From: Zychaea mexicana
Taxonomy: Eukaryota > Mucoromycota > Mucoromycetes > Mucorales > Lichtheimiaceae
Length of the DNA: 64,000 nt
Assembly (NCBI RefSeq): GCF_025766255.1
Contig: NW_026516701.1
Coordinates: 280,938-344,937, forward strand
Reading direction: 5' to 3'
In this document: piece after piece, positions 36,401-48,706 of the stretch
Layout of the letters: the number at the start of each line of letters is the position of its first letter
How positions within the stretch are numbered: the stretch's first letter is position 1
Made by a program: the position numbers and the translations under genes
Notes under the pieces: generated by a model
What the model saw: only the letters and a program-made list of their open reading frames with translations
What the model was told of the DNA's origin: nothing
The model's database searches: none

Positions 36401-39048
36401 GCCAGTGCCAGTATAATATGTGTGGTGAACTATCTACAAACGTCAATAGCAACATACAAAAAAAATGGCAGTTGGTTTGCTACAACGAGAAAGCAAAATG
36501 CTGATCTGTAGTCTCAAAATACACACTTCTGGTGATGTGGCGTTTCTAGACTGAGGACTTCCACGTGGTAAGGTTCTTGTCGAGACGCTGCTCTGACGGT
36601 TATAGGATGAGGAAGATGATATTTTTTCATCTCCTTGATTACTTGAACGCAGATCGAAGCTGAGCTATAAATTTTTTCTCTATCGTCGATTGCGCTAATA
36701 TTAGTAGCTTTCAGATATTATTAATAGCAATATCGACAATTTTTGTACTATAGTAACTCAAGGTATCCATCTTTTTCTTGTCTTACATCTTGCCATGCAC
36801 ACTTATTATATGCATCTACAAGCAACCAGATTCATAAAGGTCATATTGCTGGTTAGCTAAATTCGGCTATTAGTAACACAATATACAGCATTAAGAAGGT
36901 GATATGTAACCTTAAAAGGTTGTTTCTCTCCAGTGACTAAGAGAGCTGGACGCTGCGCACGAGCTATCAAATGACAGTTACCTTATACTGCAAGCTCTCC
37001 CGATAGATCTGAACATGGATATGCGTCTATGCGAAGGCGTGACGAATGGGGCATGTTCCATATAGCAGGTGAACAAGTTACTTCCTTTTAAGGAGTGTGC
37101 CTTTTTGCTACGGGCTTATGTGATCGACATTCTGCTTTTTTGTTGATCATCGCTATCTCTGTAATCTTTACTAGTGGTTGCAAAGATGCAAAGGGAGGGA
37201 TAGTAGCGAAGACTATTCTGCTTAGTGGTCACTCATCTACTATCTGCCTTCTATACAGGACGTTGGCTACTATATGTTACATACTGTATATTCAAGATGT
37301 GTGCAATATACAAGACTCTTAATCATGATGGTGATCTTTCTTCTTACGGCCCAACAACTAAGCGATGGCCAGATGCAAAAAAGGCACATCACGAAGGACA
37401 ACAACACGGACTGTTGTAAACTGCGCCCTGGCCAGATGCAGATTATGGTCCCATTTGTTCTTCTGCCACAGAAAAGGAAATTTTTATTTTGCTCAGGGCG
37501 TTCCCTTCCCCACCCCCAAATTTTCACTGGCTCCATTCCAGATCACAGACCAGATTTGAAACAACCCGAAAAAGCGAAATGGATGGATAAACCTGGGATT
37601 CCCCCTTTTGCCGCGGGTGTGCTTCTGCTGCTTCTACATACTTCTTTTGCTCTGTAACACTATACTTACTACTGTATAACCAAAAGAAATAGTCCCAATG
37701 TTACTAAAAGCGGTCATCCGATGCACTACAGAGGCGCCATTAGGGTTTCTGTGTGTCCCATCAGTGCTACATATATTTCTTCATCATCGGAGAGGTTCAT
37801 TTAAAAAAGTTAAATACAGTTGTGTATGTAAACTTCCTAGTAAGATTTTAAACATGACAGGTATCGCAGCAATAGTAGTGGTCATGACCTTTTGCATCAT
37901 TAGGGTCTTTTTTGGTTTATCATTTTGTAGCAATAGCAGTAGTGCGGTAGTAGTAAGTCTAAGTTTTTTTCTTATCTGGTACCTAGTTAGAAGAGGCTTA
38001 CAACCTAACAATGAAATTTTTAACTGGAGCAAGAGGCCACGTGTAGCTTTTTGTAAAGATCTGATTCGTCTATTCCACCATTGGTAAAAGTGTGAAACAC
38101 ACAGTAATATGCATGAGGGAGAAGGGAGGTGTATTACAGCAAGTGGTCCAGAATTTGGATTTGCCAAAACAAATGCCAACTCTTTTTTTTTGTTTGCTCC
38201 AGCCCTTTCTCAGCCGCACTCCCCCCCCTACACAATTTACGCGTCTTTAATGACAGTAGTGACACGACAGGCCACTTCAACAAGAGGCGATTTTCAAAGT
38301 GGCACTTTGCGACAGTGACGAACTAGACCAGCTAGATTGTCAGTGGCAGAGCTTGACGACAATCATTCCAAGAACAATCGAGGTGTAGTACTAGCAGTGC
38401 TAGTGAATGAAATGAACCACGAAAGAGAAATATTACTACTGCTGTTGCTGGAGCGAGTGGTGGTGCTATGCGCATACTGCTTTGACAACCAAAAAACATT
38501 GGATGAGGACATGGTTGCGCTACTTACTGATCATATTGTGCATAGGACATAAAGAATATATAACTAGTCGTGTTGCTGTTTTTTTGTGCGAGATGGGGAG
38601 GGGAGAGAGAGAGAGAGAGAGAGTTTTTATATATCATCATTAGAACTACCTATAAAAAGAGAAAGAAGAAATATGAGGAAAATTATCAAAGAAAGGAAAA
38701 AAAACGTACATTATTATAACTACACAAATCTGAAGTGAATGAGTGGGGAGGGGAAGAAGAGTCGTTAAAGGTGCTTGTGGGTAGTATAGAATAGAGTGCT
38801 GAGTATTGAATGGAATTGAATTGAAGTGAGAGAGGGTTTTACATGCAAGTTGGAGACAGAAACGATGCGGGGTAATATCAGGGGGAGAGTTAGAGCGTGA
38901 GGCCGGGAAATGGGCGAGAGTTCATGATTGATGAAGAGAAGAAGAGTGTGAGCCTGAAAGAGAGAGAGAGAGAGTGTGTGTGTGTGTGTATATGATATGT
39001 TGAAATGATGGGTTCGTAAGAGAGAGTAGAGAAGGGGGGGTGCTATTA
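36401..39048. other. Gene-poor spacer with microsatellites
   Basis: Open frames near 37274-37657 and 37698-38087 have no domain signal and no supporting exons. (GA)n tracts lie at 38604-38623 and 38959-38974, with (TG)n at 38975-38989. The last few hundred bases are likely the 3' UTR side of the minus-strand gene that ends at 39049. Confidence 0.45.
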
Positions 39049-40159
39049 TTAAGCGGTGGAGGTCGACCGTCTTAACTCTGTGGCGATTTCATCTTTGGAA
39101 AGTCCAGACTTTACGAGCTGCTTGACGAGATCTGCTCTTGCACGGACCCTCCGGGTCTTTTCTTTTTCCTCAGCCAGCAGCTCATCGTAGACGTCCTCAT
39201 GCGGTCGCTTGCCCAGCAGCGCGACGTCGTCGGTTGTCGTTGCAGTCGAGACGATGACGGCCTGGCGGTTTTCCGGTAAGGTGATGAAGCTTGCCGTCGT
39301 CGCTGTTGCCGTGGTGGCCGTAGCCTTTGCAGTTGCAGCGGCGACTGCGGCTGTGGCAGCTGCCTGCTGGTGTTGCTGGCGGCTTATGTCTGGGTAGGTA
39401 GAGACCCAGACCTGGAGGCTAGGCTCGTTGTCGATCGAATGGATGATGCTGCGGATAGACATGGGGCCATCGTTCTTGTGGATCGTCGTCATTGTCGACG
39501 TGCTCGATACATCCTGGCCCTTTGCGTTGGTTGCGGTCGTGGTCGTAGTTGTCGTGGTGATTGTTGTCGTGGTTGCACCAAACGCTCCATGGAGCTCGTC
39601 CCAGTAAGGAAAGCGTCGCAGGACCTCCTCTACAGAAAATTTACATGTTTATTTTTTCTCGGCTTAATACAAAACTCAAAAATAAAAAAAAATAAAATTG
39701 TGTGCGTGTGCGTGTGTGTGTGTGTGTGTTTATGATAGGATATGTTGTTGAGCGTGTGCGTGTGTACATACTTTTCACGTCCGTTTCCTGAGCACCGGCC
39801 TTCCGCCACTGGCTGCCGATCACGTCGTACCATTCTCGTGCGATCCGATAATTGCTTTGCAGGGTGGATATTTTGCTGGCAACGTCTTTGGCGAGGCGGT
39901 GGTGGATACCGACCTGCTGCATCTGATCAAGAATTTCCTGCAGCAAAAGCTTCTTTGGCATGCGGTTGTCGCTGTCGTCCCGCCACTTGGTCGCATAGTT
40001 TGCCGAGAGCCACTGGACGACGACTTGCATCGAGCAAGGCCCACCGTTAACTCCGTCCTTGAGCCAGCTCTTGTACGGCTTCTTGTGGTGTCGACGACTG
40101 CTGCTGCTGTCGCTTGTCGAGGGCGGCGGCGATGGCGATAAGGTGTCAGAAGCAACCAT
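39049..40159 (-). CDS. Myb/SANT-like (MADF-like) DNA-binding-type protein, two exons
   Basis: Exon 1 40159-39772 and exon 2 39629-39049 join in phase, about 322 aa. The first ~130 residues after a Ser/Pro-rich leader form a compact domain: YKSWLKDGVNGGPCSMQVVVQWLS, then KLLLQEILDQMQQVGI, then ISTLQSNYRIAREWYDVIG. Its spaced tryptophans and helices resemble the Myb/SANT-like domains common in fungal and transposase-derived proteins; the family call is inference. A Thr/Ala-rich low-complexity linker follows. The C-terminus is a basic helix (EEKEKTRRVRARADLVKQLVKSGLSKDEIATELRR) that may be a helix-turn-helix or coiled coil. The ATG at 40159 is preferred over an upstream frame start inside a (GA)n tract. 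Probably a nuclear regulator. Confidence 0.7.
39700..39729. repeat. (TG)n microsatellite inside the intron of the SANT-like gene
   Basis: Sits between the two exons (39771-39630). Together with the adjacent poly-A/T it makes up most of the 142-nt intron. Confidence 0.8.
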
Positions 40160-40196
40160 GAACAGAAATTGATTGAAAGAGGAAAGAAGAGGAAGC

Positions 40197-40204
<8 letters not shown>

Positions 40205-40236
<32 letters not shown>
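40205..40236. repeat. (GA)n microsatellite in the 5' region
   Basis: Sixteen or so AG units about 50 bp upstream of the ATG of the minus-strand SANT-like gene. Confidence 0.9.
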
Positions 40237-40239
<3 letters not shown>

Positions 40240-40827
40240 ACAAAAAGGAAAAGAAGAAGAGAAGGGAGAAAAATGGGCTCCATTGCAGCGAAAAAGGTAA
40301 TAAACGGGTCTAGGCAGGTCTGCTGCGACCCAATTGAGAAGGTGGACGAAACCAATCGAGGGGTGTGCCTCTGTTTTTCTGTAACCCAGACCTTTTCTCT
40401 CCTCTATCTTTTGTATCGACTCTTGGATAGACCGACCACACACACACACCCACCCCCCCACACACCCTCTCTTGCCCCACACACGCCTACTTAGCACATA
40501 GCACGCAGCACACATATATTAGCAGTTGCGAAAAAAGCTTATTCGGTCAGACAGATCCGCCATACCGGTTTTAGGCACTGGGCATTTACTTTGTCCAATG
40601 ACATTTGCCATCGGCCCTGCCACACACAGAAGCGAGCGAGCGAGCGGGTCGGGATGTTGTGTTTGTTCAAACGACAAGTTCCGCTCGGGATGAGCATCCT
40701 AGGCTTTCTTTTTTTTTCTTTTTTTCGTTTCTGTCATTATTTTCAACCTCCTCTTCTTCGCTTTTTCATATTTTTTTTTTCGCTTCTTCTTTTTTCACAT
40801 ACGTTTACAATATACGATACCTTTGAC

Positions 40828-41572
40828 ATGCCCACAACAGACCCACCGCCACCTCTGCCGCCACCATCCGCCTTGTTCGGCTCTTCACTATTCGACTATC
40901 ATCGCCAGCGTCCATTATACATCCTACCGCCTCCCCCGGGCTACCATCATCCACCTCCACCGCCTCCATCCGTACCCTTACCGTCCCAACAGCACCAGCA
41001 ACAGCAGCAGTTTGCCTACCAACCCATGCAAGCCTACTACTACACGACGACGACGACGACGACAACCGCTGCTGGTGGTGTCAAACGGAAATCGAACGAC
41101 CCTGATCAGAACAAAAAGAAAAGACGGACACAGGACGAGGGCCAACTGGAGATCAACGCCGCACGTACACTTGCTTCGTTTGCCAGTGCCCATAGTAATA
41201 TCAATGCTATGGATGATGGAGGACGCTGCGGCTGTCAAGGCGATCTTGCATGTGACCAGTGTGACGACTCGTTTCAGCATTCAGCATGTCTGCAGCGTCA
41301 TCGATGGGAACATGAAAGTTGGAAAGTGGGCATGTCAAAGCGTCAGCAAGTCCAAATTGTGGAGGTAATGATAGGGCACAGGGAAAAAAATGGCGTTAAA
41401 ATTTTAGTACATAATTTTTTTTCATCTAGCGTGCGTGGTTCTTTCGTACGTGTGGATAATAGTATGACCACGACCATCTCACTAAGAACACCAACCTTTG
41501 GTAATTATCCTGTAGGCAGCACAAATCCTCATGGACATCGCGCGTTGTGGCATGCGTGTTAGCGTGGCCTGA
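40828..41572 (+). CDS. C2H2 zinc-finger protein, two exons
   Basis: Exons 40828-41364 and 41516-41572 join in phase, about 197 aa. The N-terminal third is Pro/Gln/Tyr-rich and activator-like (LPPPSALFGSSLFDY, poly-Gln, poly-Thr). A basic patch KRKSNDPDQNKKKRR follows and could be a nuclear localisation signal. A single finger CDQCDDSFQHSACLQRHRWEH fits C-x2-C-x12-H-x3-H. The short second exon adds a helix (ILMDIARCGMRVSVA). Likely a nuclear transcription factor. It is divergently placed from the SANT-like gene, with about 670 bp between the two ATGs. The first exon frame is open further upstream, but 40828 is the first ATG giving a sensible N-terminus. Confidence 0.75.
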
Positions 41573-42103
41573 TTTGAACCTTAATTTCTTTTTTTATCCC
41601 CCCTTTGTAAAACCCCTCCTCCTCTACATATAACACATAACCCGACTTTTCTTAACAAATATAGCTATTTTCATGACAACTACACTTACACACAACTACA
41701 TACGCCATCCTTCTTCCGCACTCTCACACTCAGTTTTCCCGGATCTATTTCGGCCACCACCACAGAACAAATAACTACTACTACTATCTACTCTCACGCA
41801 CGCACGCACACTCACATTTATTCAACAAACACACACACACATATTCTTCACACTCTCAACCATATATATTCAATTCATGAGCAACGTATATCTCGTGGCC
41901 AAACTTTGTATAATAATAAATCCTTCCCCCTCTCGCAAAAAGTTTTTCAAAATGTAAAAATAAAAAACATCCTCTCATTTCTTTGCACATTATCTCCTGG
42001 CAACCGTTTCTATAGCAACCACTAAGTAAATCAGCACTGATGGCCTCATACGAATAGCACTTGTTCCAAAACACTCTTTTTTTTTTGCACGCATACTGAC
42101 ATC
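41573..42103. other. Convergent 3' spacer
   Basis: CA-rich, AT-rich sequence between the convergent zinc-finger gene and the 42104-43180 gene. No coding signal. Confidence 0.6.
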
Positions 42104-43180
42104 TTAACCATGCGTTAACGGTAATACAATTATCTCCAACAATTCATTTGTCCAACTTTCTCTGACATGACTGACCCAAACATCATCCATCACCAGGGTA
42201 TGCCTTTCCAGATTCAACATGGCTCCAGCCAAATGCCGTTCGGTCCTTGCACTTGCCACCAAGGTCAGCCACGTCTCTCGTTCCTGGATCCAACTCTCGG
42301 ACACGGCCGTCCACAACAACGCCATCTCTAGCTGCACAAGCTGATACGCCACTTGTTCGATACTGATCGGCTCACGATCGATCCAGTCCTGTCGTCTCGA
42401 TAACCATCGTGGTGACTTGTGTCTGTTGGCAATATGCGATTCGTACAGTCGCAATTGATCCGTCAAGGCTTTGATATTGCCCAAAATCGATGTCTCGTAA
42501 GAAGGCGGTGCGTCGCCTTCGCCACGGCGTGTCGGTAATGGCGAGGTGGTAAAAGCAGGTGGTGGACTGTCGGGTCTTGCGTGTTCTTGTGGTTGCTGTT
42601 GCTGTTGTTGTGGTTGTTGCGATGAGTGCTGTTGTTGTTGGTGGTGGTGACGAATGGATAGTGGTTGTTCTGGTGAGTCATGGCGTTGGTGTTGTTGTTG
42701 TTGTTGCTGGTCATGGTCAAGAGGTAACGGTGGTGCTGCTATTGGCACTTGATCGTCAGGATGAGATCCACTATTGTCAGAATCGTCAAGACTATTATCA
42801 TCGTCTTGATTATTATCACCGTGGTGATTAGGAATCAAGAGCCGCCGCAGCTGCCGTGATAACCGATCCAGTTTGCCATCCATGGCTTGTAACGTGCGTC
42901 GACTCTCGGCCGCCTCGGGTACATGGACTTGCCATGCACTGTCGAATTCGGATACAGCGACTCGTTTGGGTACCAGTTCTTCATGTGTAGTCGGATCCGT
43001 TTCGAATGGAATCAATTTATCCGTCGATGTCAAGGCTGTCGCTGCTGGTACGATGGCTTGCACATCACTTAGGAAAAGAAACAGCGACTGGTTGATGCGT
43101 CGAACAGGAATGCGAAAGATTTGCTCATTGTATTCAATAACTTTGTACTTTTCTTCTGAAGACGATGCTTCGTTGTCCAT
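42104..43180 (-). CDS. Unknown Gln/Asp-rich protein with W-centred repeats
   Basis: Single exon, 358 aa from the ATG at 43180. Residues 1-100 contain a compact N-terminal domain (FRIPVRRINQSLFLFLSDVQ and FDSAWQVHVPEAAESRRTL). A central low-complexity region is rich in Asp, His and Gln. The last ~110 residues hold three spaced units of the type W-x(3)-R-x(2)-W (SPRWLSRRQDW, ESWIQERETW, SHVRESW) separated by LE-containing helices (QLVQLEMALLW; GAMLNLERH). This layout recalls tryptophan-spaced helices of WHIM-type chromatin proteins, but the similarity is too weak to name. The N-terminal domain plus Gln-rich linker suggests a nuclear protein. Confidence 0.75.
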   Translation of the reverse strand: MDNEASSSEEKYKVIEYNEQIFRIPVRRINQSLFLFLSDVQAIVPAATALTSTDKLIPFETDPTTHEELVPKRVAVSEFDSAWQVHVPEAAESRRTLQAMDGKLDRLSRQLRRLLIPNHHGDNNQDDDNSLDDSDNSGSHPDDQVPIAAPPLPLDHDQQQQQQHQRHDSPEQPLSIRHHHQQQQHSSQQPQQQQQQPQEHARPDSPPPAFTTSPLPTRRGEGDAPPSYETSILGNIKALTDQLRLYESHIANRHKSPRWLSRRQDWIDREPISIEQVAYQLVQLEMALLWTAVSESWIQERETWLTLVASARTERHLAGAMLNLERHTLVMDDVWVSHVRESWTNELLEIIVLPLTHG

Positions 43181-43828
43181 GATGATATATATGTGAGTGT
43201 GTTTGTAGTACGTATGCGTGTACGTGTGTATATGCACGCATATATTTATAACAATGTCGAAATAAAGAGACAGAAAAGAGCACAGGCACTCGCCCTTTTA
43301 ATAGGCTCGAAATTGGCAGTCCTTTCTTTCTTGATGATCCCAGTCAGTAGATGTCAATGGATATTCTAGTTTTTGAAGTTTGCTGATTACAATGAAATAT
43401 TGAAAAAGAAAAAGGATATTTAATGATGGTTTGCGTATTCGCTTCCTCTTTGTTTTGACGATGCTTTATGTATTATGAGCCCTGTTGCAACCCGAGAGAG
43501 AGGATTCTCACACATGGACGGACGATGATGCTAAGCCCCGTTATTAGTTGTATCGATGCTGCAAACAACAACAAGAAGTGTTTGTAAGAATAACAGGCCC
43601 ACAGCACACCTTCTTTTTTTCTGCATTTTTTTTCTTTTCTATTCTTAAAGGGGTGTAGGGAGAGTATTATAAAGATTTTTTTTTTGCATGAACCGCTGAA
43701 TAACAATTCATACCTGAAGGTCCTGCAGCATGTCTTGAAGCTAATTGAATATATAGAGCAATATTATTTTAGCCATGTTATCGTCCTATGATCGTATTTC
43801 CCTTCAATACGATCAAGCTCCCCACTGC
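43181..43828. other. Spacer, no gene seen
   Basis: Promoter side of the 42104-43180 gene and the 3' side of GLO3. AT-rich, with homopolymer T runs. Confidence 0.55.
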
Positions 43829-45533
43829 TTATACCTTTGAGGTGGCATTTCCGGCCAAGTCGCGCACAGCGTCCAGATCTGCCGACGTTTGAGCGACAAA
43901 CTTACGTGCCATATTGACAGCCTGATCCTGCAAATCGGTCCAGTCCTCTGTTGGCGACTGTGGTCCATTTCCATGGCCTCCCAGCTCTTCCTCACGTCCG
44001 AAATACTGGTCTGATGAAATTGCACGCGAGTTCTGGAATTGTGATAGACGTCCTTGCTGTTCAGCTGAAATTGCTGGATCGTAATCGTTGCGTCCAAAGT
44101 ATTGGTCGGATGATATAGCCTTGGCATTACCAAACTTATCACGAGCTGATTGTGCGGGTTCTTCTTCATAGCTCTTGTTCGCATTATCACTGCTGCTGCC
44201 ACCGGCATCGCTCATCTTTCCGGTGCTGTTCATATTCATGCGTGTCATGCCGAAACCGAGTTTTTCATATGCATCCTCCTCGTCTTGTTTTTTGTTGTTA
44301 CTGCCACCATCACCAGCACGCTCGCTCGGATCTTGATACGCCAAACGAGATGAGATGCCTCGCGATTGTGATACACTGTCACTGCCACCATCTGTGCTCG
44401 TCGCCTGTTGGTCTTTTTCATCGCTTTCATATCCCAACTTGGCCTTTCGCTCGCTTTCTTCCTTGGCGCGTGCTTCTGCTTCTTCGAAATTGAAATTGAC
44501 CGGTGCCTTTTTGATACCCAATTTGCCTGCCTTGGCCCCTACACGTCGTGCACCAATAGCAGATCGGGTGCTGCGTGCTGTGGCCGTTGAGCGTGGCGTG
44601 GGTGATTTAGCAGGTGGAGTTGTCGTCGTCGTTGTTGTGGTGGTTGCTAGATCAGTCTTAGATTCTTCCTTGGGTGGTGGTGGCGTCGTAACTGCTGGCG
44701 ATCCTTCTGGCGATCCTGCTGCTGCTGGAGTTGTTGGTTCCGATGAAGAAGCAGGTGATGTAGATGCTTCTGCTGCTCCTGCAGGAGTATCGGCTACAGT
44801 TTCTTCTGTAACGGGCGTATCCATCTCAATCACAACTGTTGTAGGATGCCTATACACGAAAGATGTTAGATTTTATAACATTTCTTCTCTTGTCATGTAT
44901 TTTCATACTTACGCTGCCGCATCATCAGCCGCACGCTTTTCCAACAGTTTCTTATACTGCTGTCCAGCACGGCTGGTATATTTGACCTTGGCATCCTTGC
45001 TGTTACCCGCGCTACCCTGTGCTGCATGCTTTGAAAAATATTCACTTGCTGCTTGGTTGCCGCCCACGGCCATCAACCGAAGCTGGTCCCAGGACCATGA
45101 GTCAAGTACAGTCGATCTTTGCGTAATCAGCGTTCATACATAAATACGATAGCAAACAGCATGGGGACGATAGCACGAATACTTGTGTTGTTGAAGGAAA
45201 GAAAGGGGTTGTTGTTGAGGTTTCAAAGGTACCTGACGAAACTAATATGAACACCAAGATTACGATGGGCAGAAGAACAATCGGTACATAGATAAACGCC
45301 AAAAGATACTGATGACCAGGTAGGATTTTTGGAGTTACAATCAAAACAGACCTATTCAGATTTATAAAGATGATGTTATTTAGAATCTTGCCCCTTTGCT
45401 TCCTAATGACTCCAACACAATCAAGCAATAGGTCTTATTCTACATATACTCGTTTATTCAATACCTTGTTATATCGGTTCTGTTTTAGCTTTTTAAAGAC
45501 AAGCTGAATTTGTTCTTTGGTCGGTTCTGGCAT
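43829..45533 (-). CDS. GLO3: ArfGAP GLO3 (ArfGAP2/3 type)
   Basis: GTPase-activating protein for Arf1 on COPI vesicles at the Golgi. Four in-phase exons: 45533-45465, 45351-45233, 45116-44913 and 44849-43829, about 470 aa. Exon 2 encodes the zinc finger [14 protein letters not shown]...[11 protein letters not shown], a C-x2-C-x16-C-x2-C pattern with the catalytic Arg at about residue 53. Exon 3 continues with [19 protein letters not shown]. The C-terminal exon holds a Thr/Pro-rich linker, a basic segment, the KLGFGM block, and two ISSDQYFGR motifs that are hallmarks of Glo3/ArfGAP2/3. An amphipathic helix near the C-terminus ([13 protein letters not shown]) fits a membrane or coatomer contact. 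Confidence 0.95.
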
Positions 45534-47050
45534 GAGGGAAAAAGTGAATAAGACACAAGAAAACTGTATTTCGCGCTTAATGAGCGGAGGGGTTTAAAGA
45601 GAGCGCGCAAATGCAATTCAAATGGGGCATCAGCATTGTTGTCGCACGAATGAACGGAGAAAAGCCCGAATAGGACTTTTGAGATCATTTATGTAGTAAG
45701 TGAATGGTAGACTTGGATTGACGACAGCATAAAGAGGTCAGCTAGTCCATGCAAGTACAGCATGTATGGCTTCAAACCATAGGGTAAAGGCACAACTCTT
45801 ATGCCTCACATCAGATATCTCACGGATTAAACAAATGCGAACACATAAATTGGAAGATTCCGTCGCTGGACGCTATGTAGCTAAATACCGCACACAGCGA
45901 GAGAACGAGAAAGGGAAAGAGAGATCGTAAAACAGAAGGGTACTGGCCGTCCCAGGACAACGTAAAAATACAGACAAGTCATGCACCGTCAATACATGGA
46001 AAATTGTCCAAAGCAACAAGTTATAGTTGCCTTAAAGGTCAGTTTCCTGGTAACTTCACTGCTGTAATAGATGCTTGATGATTTTCCACTTGTAATCTTT
46101 ACGAAAAAGCTTGTCCTATATCCAGATAATTGTATGTAGCAGTAGTTAAACAAGAGAAGGTGTTTCAACAATATGCACGCAGAAATAGCTACTGATAGCA
46201 TACATTGTGCTTTGCTAGGTTTGCTAAATTCTGTAAAGCTTCATATGATCACACACAGAGAATGACGAACAAATACAGGGATATGGTAGGTAGCTGCATA
46301 ATAGCCTTGTATGTCGCCGTAATTGATGTAACATATTAAAGTGTATGTTTTTTCTTTGTGTAAAACGGCAAATGAACGCAAAAAAAAACTGTGCTGAGGG
46401 AGGGAAATAGCTGTTATCAACTGTTATCTTCACCTCCATCTTTATATTTGCTGAGAGATTCGATGCTTTTGCAATAAGGTATTTGAGAATAGAAGAAATA
46501 AACTAGTACGAAACAAATGGATGTTTTAAAGGATATATGGAAATGTATGTACAGTAGCAGTAAGACGTTATTAGATACTTTTGCACTATTCTACGTATCT
46601 ACTGTATTTGTGCTGTCATATTTGTGGATTTATGTAACAACTATCATCTAAACATGAGCAATAGAAATTCATTCGCTGTCCTGCCGTTTTACACAGCAAT
46701 ATTATTTTTAGTGTGGTAATACATTTTCAACTGTGGCATCGTTTCGGTGGCTTTCTGAATTCTTACACTTGTCAATAGAGGATGCAAAAGCTAAAGTGTG
46801 TAACATATTACTACTGATAGCTTTCACGCTATTTATGCTAGACATGAACCTCGGTGGAGAAATTTTGTCACAGTAATCAGCTGCAGCCATCGTAAGTTCA
46901 CCCTGATCTCTTCTAATTTGATACATAGTGCTGATATCGCCTAAATAATCCTTGTTGTAGATAAAGAAAAACCTCTTTAAATGAGCATACTTATTTGAGC
47001 ATACAAGTACCATTTGTTCTGAGAAACTAACTACGCCCTTGAGCCGCTAC
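45534..47050. other. Spacer with one open frame
   Basis: Mostly non-coding. A minus-strand ORF with an ATG (47013-46708, 101 codons, starting MVLVCSNKYAHLKRF) has fair protein character and sits next to the MITE. It has no recognisable domain or exon partner, so I leave it as a possible small gene. Confidence 0.35.
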
Positions 47051-47288
47051 TACAGTGGTTCCCCGTTGAGATCACCCTTAGATAAATTAAACCCTCAACA
47101 GCTGTGTCAACCCTTTTGAAATGGGACCCTTAAGAATTAGAAAACATTTAAATTCTGTATAAAACCTACCCTCACTCTTTTTTTGACCCTTATTAGCTTC
47201 AACTTTTTAGTTTAAAGTATATGTTTATTGGAGCTTCAACCTTATACATAAGACCTTTTGAAGTTGATCTTAACGGGGGACCACTGTA
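47051..47288. mobile_element. 234-bp MITE with TIRs and TA duplication
   Basis: Left end CAGTGGTTCCCCGTTGAGAT at 47053; the right end reads GATCTTAACGGGGGACCACTG up to 47286 (final 20 bases: ATCTTAACGGGGGACCACTG). The ends are inverted matches over ~22 bp with a few differences. TA flanks both sides (47051-47052, 47287-47288). Non-coding, AT-rich interior with several CCCTT/AAGGG-type stretches. Features match Tc1/mariner-derived MITEs. Confidence 0.85.
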
Positions 47289-48706
47289 CCTCCACTCAAA
47301 CCATTTACGAGCAGAGCCATCATCACTCTTTTATCTTTTTAGGTATTACGTTTTTCGCCATCCTCTATTACCTTCCTGTATATTTCCAAATTGCGCGTAA
47401 TGACACTGCCGTGTGGCTCCGTATCCGTATGATGCCCTTTGCAAGCTGTCATTTGCGCAGTGACAATTCGGGAATCTATGCTATAGAATTATCGAGGATC
47501 TACTGTATCACAGCATCTATCGACTTGTAAAAGTTGGAAACTTTACAGTATTTCGGATGTGGTGGCAAGCGTAGGTATTTTGACACAGTCTTTCGCCAAT
47601 AACAGCAGCTGCAGTTAGTCGTGCAAGCATTCGTTCGACCAGTGGTGCTAAACGACGTGATGATGCTTCTTATTAGCCGATGATGATACAATACACGGGG
47701 ACGGTGTCGGTTTACCTTATTGAGTAAATACGTCTTTTTTAAGAATCACTTACACTCGCTCAAACAGTTTAACCTTTTCAAATTACTCGGTTATTCATTT
47801 TATAATGTTCTTGCATAATTTAGGGCGCTGTACTGACCCACACACGTGGTTCTTTCTACGCATGTACATCACTCCCTGACATAAGAACTATCTAGCTCCA
47901 GTATAACTTCGACAAACGGCATAGGCAATCACACGAAATCGGGCTCAACCAACGAGCTTATTTCTTTGCTGCCGTTCGAGAAGCGGCAAGTACAGGCGAT
48001 AACACATTTCCTTATTGTGTTGTGCCACTTGACACATACGTGTTGCTCGCCGAAATTCTAACTCCAATAATTTGCCACAAAGCGTGCCTTTAATAGTATT
48101 CTGTCAGAAATACATCTTGGCGTAACAAGCCAAAAATAGCACACGTTTAGACCAAGAGGTAATATCGGCCACAACAGAAACAGGCATATGCTTGCTCTGC
48201 TAAGAGTCTAATAGTCAGTCGAATATGGGTCGATAAATAGCCTGGAGTAAAAATATTCTATGTAGAGCATTTCTACTTTGCGATTGGGCGCTTTAAGTAC
48301 GGCTTTTTATAGTTACACTCAGAATATTATGCCTAAAATCATTTTTGCTTACAGTAATCAGCGGTAATCACTTGACGACGTCAGGAAGTATTCAGGTATG
48401 CAAATTCTTTGGCTTGAACAACCTTGGGTGTTCGTCGCTCTTTGCATTTTATAACATGTGAGGTCACTTGTATTCAATATGCCTTTGCTGGAAACAAACC
48501 CGCAAACATCAGTTAGAGACGTTACACAGACTCTTTTTTATTTGGCTGTGCCGCAGCTGCCCCCTATTTCCACTCCGTTTTTGACACATGTTCGTACTTG
48601 CAATATGTAATGCGTTGTATATTTTTTTGCCTTTTTGTCAAATTACAAGGAAAGAGAAAGAAAGAAAAAACAAAAGAGAGAATGCCGTATGTTCCATTTT
48701 TTTTTT
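47289..48706. other. Spacer, no gene seen
   Basis: AT-rich; no frame of interest beyond short ones. Confidence 0.5.

Noticed and set aside
37274..37657. 127-codon plus-strand ORF
   Set aside because: No domain, odd composition, overlapped by frames on both strands, and no splice partners.
44355..45143. 262-codon plus-strand ORF
   Set aside because: Antisense of GLO3 exons 3 and 4.
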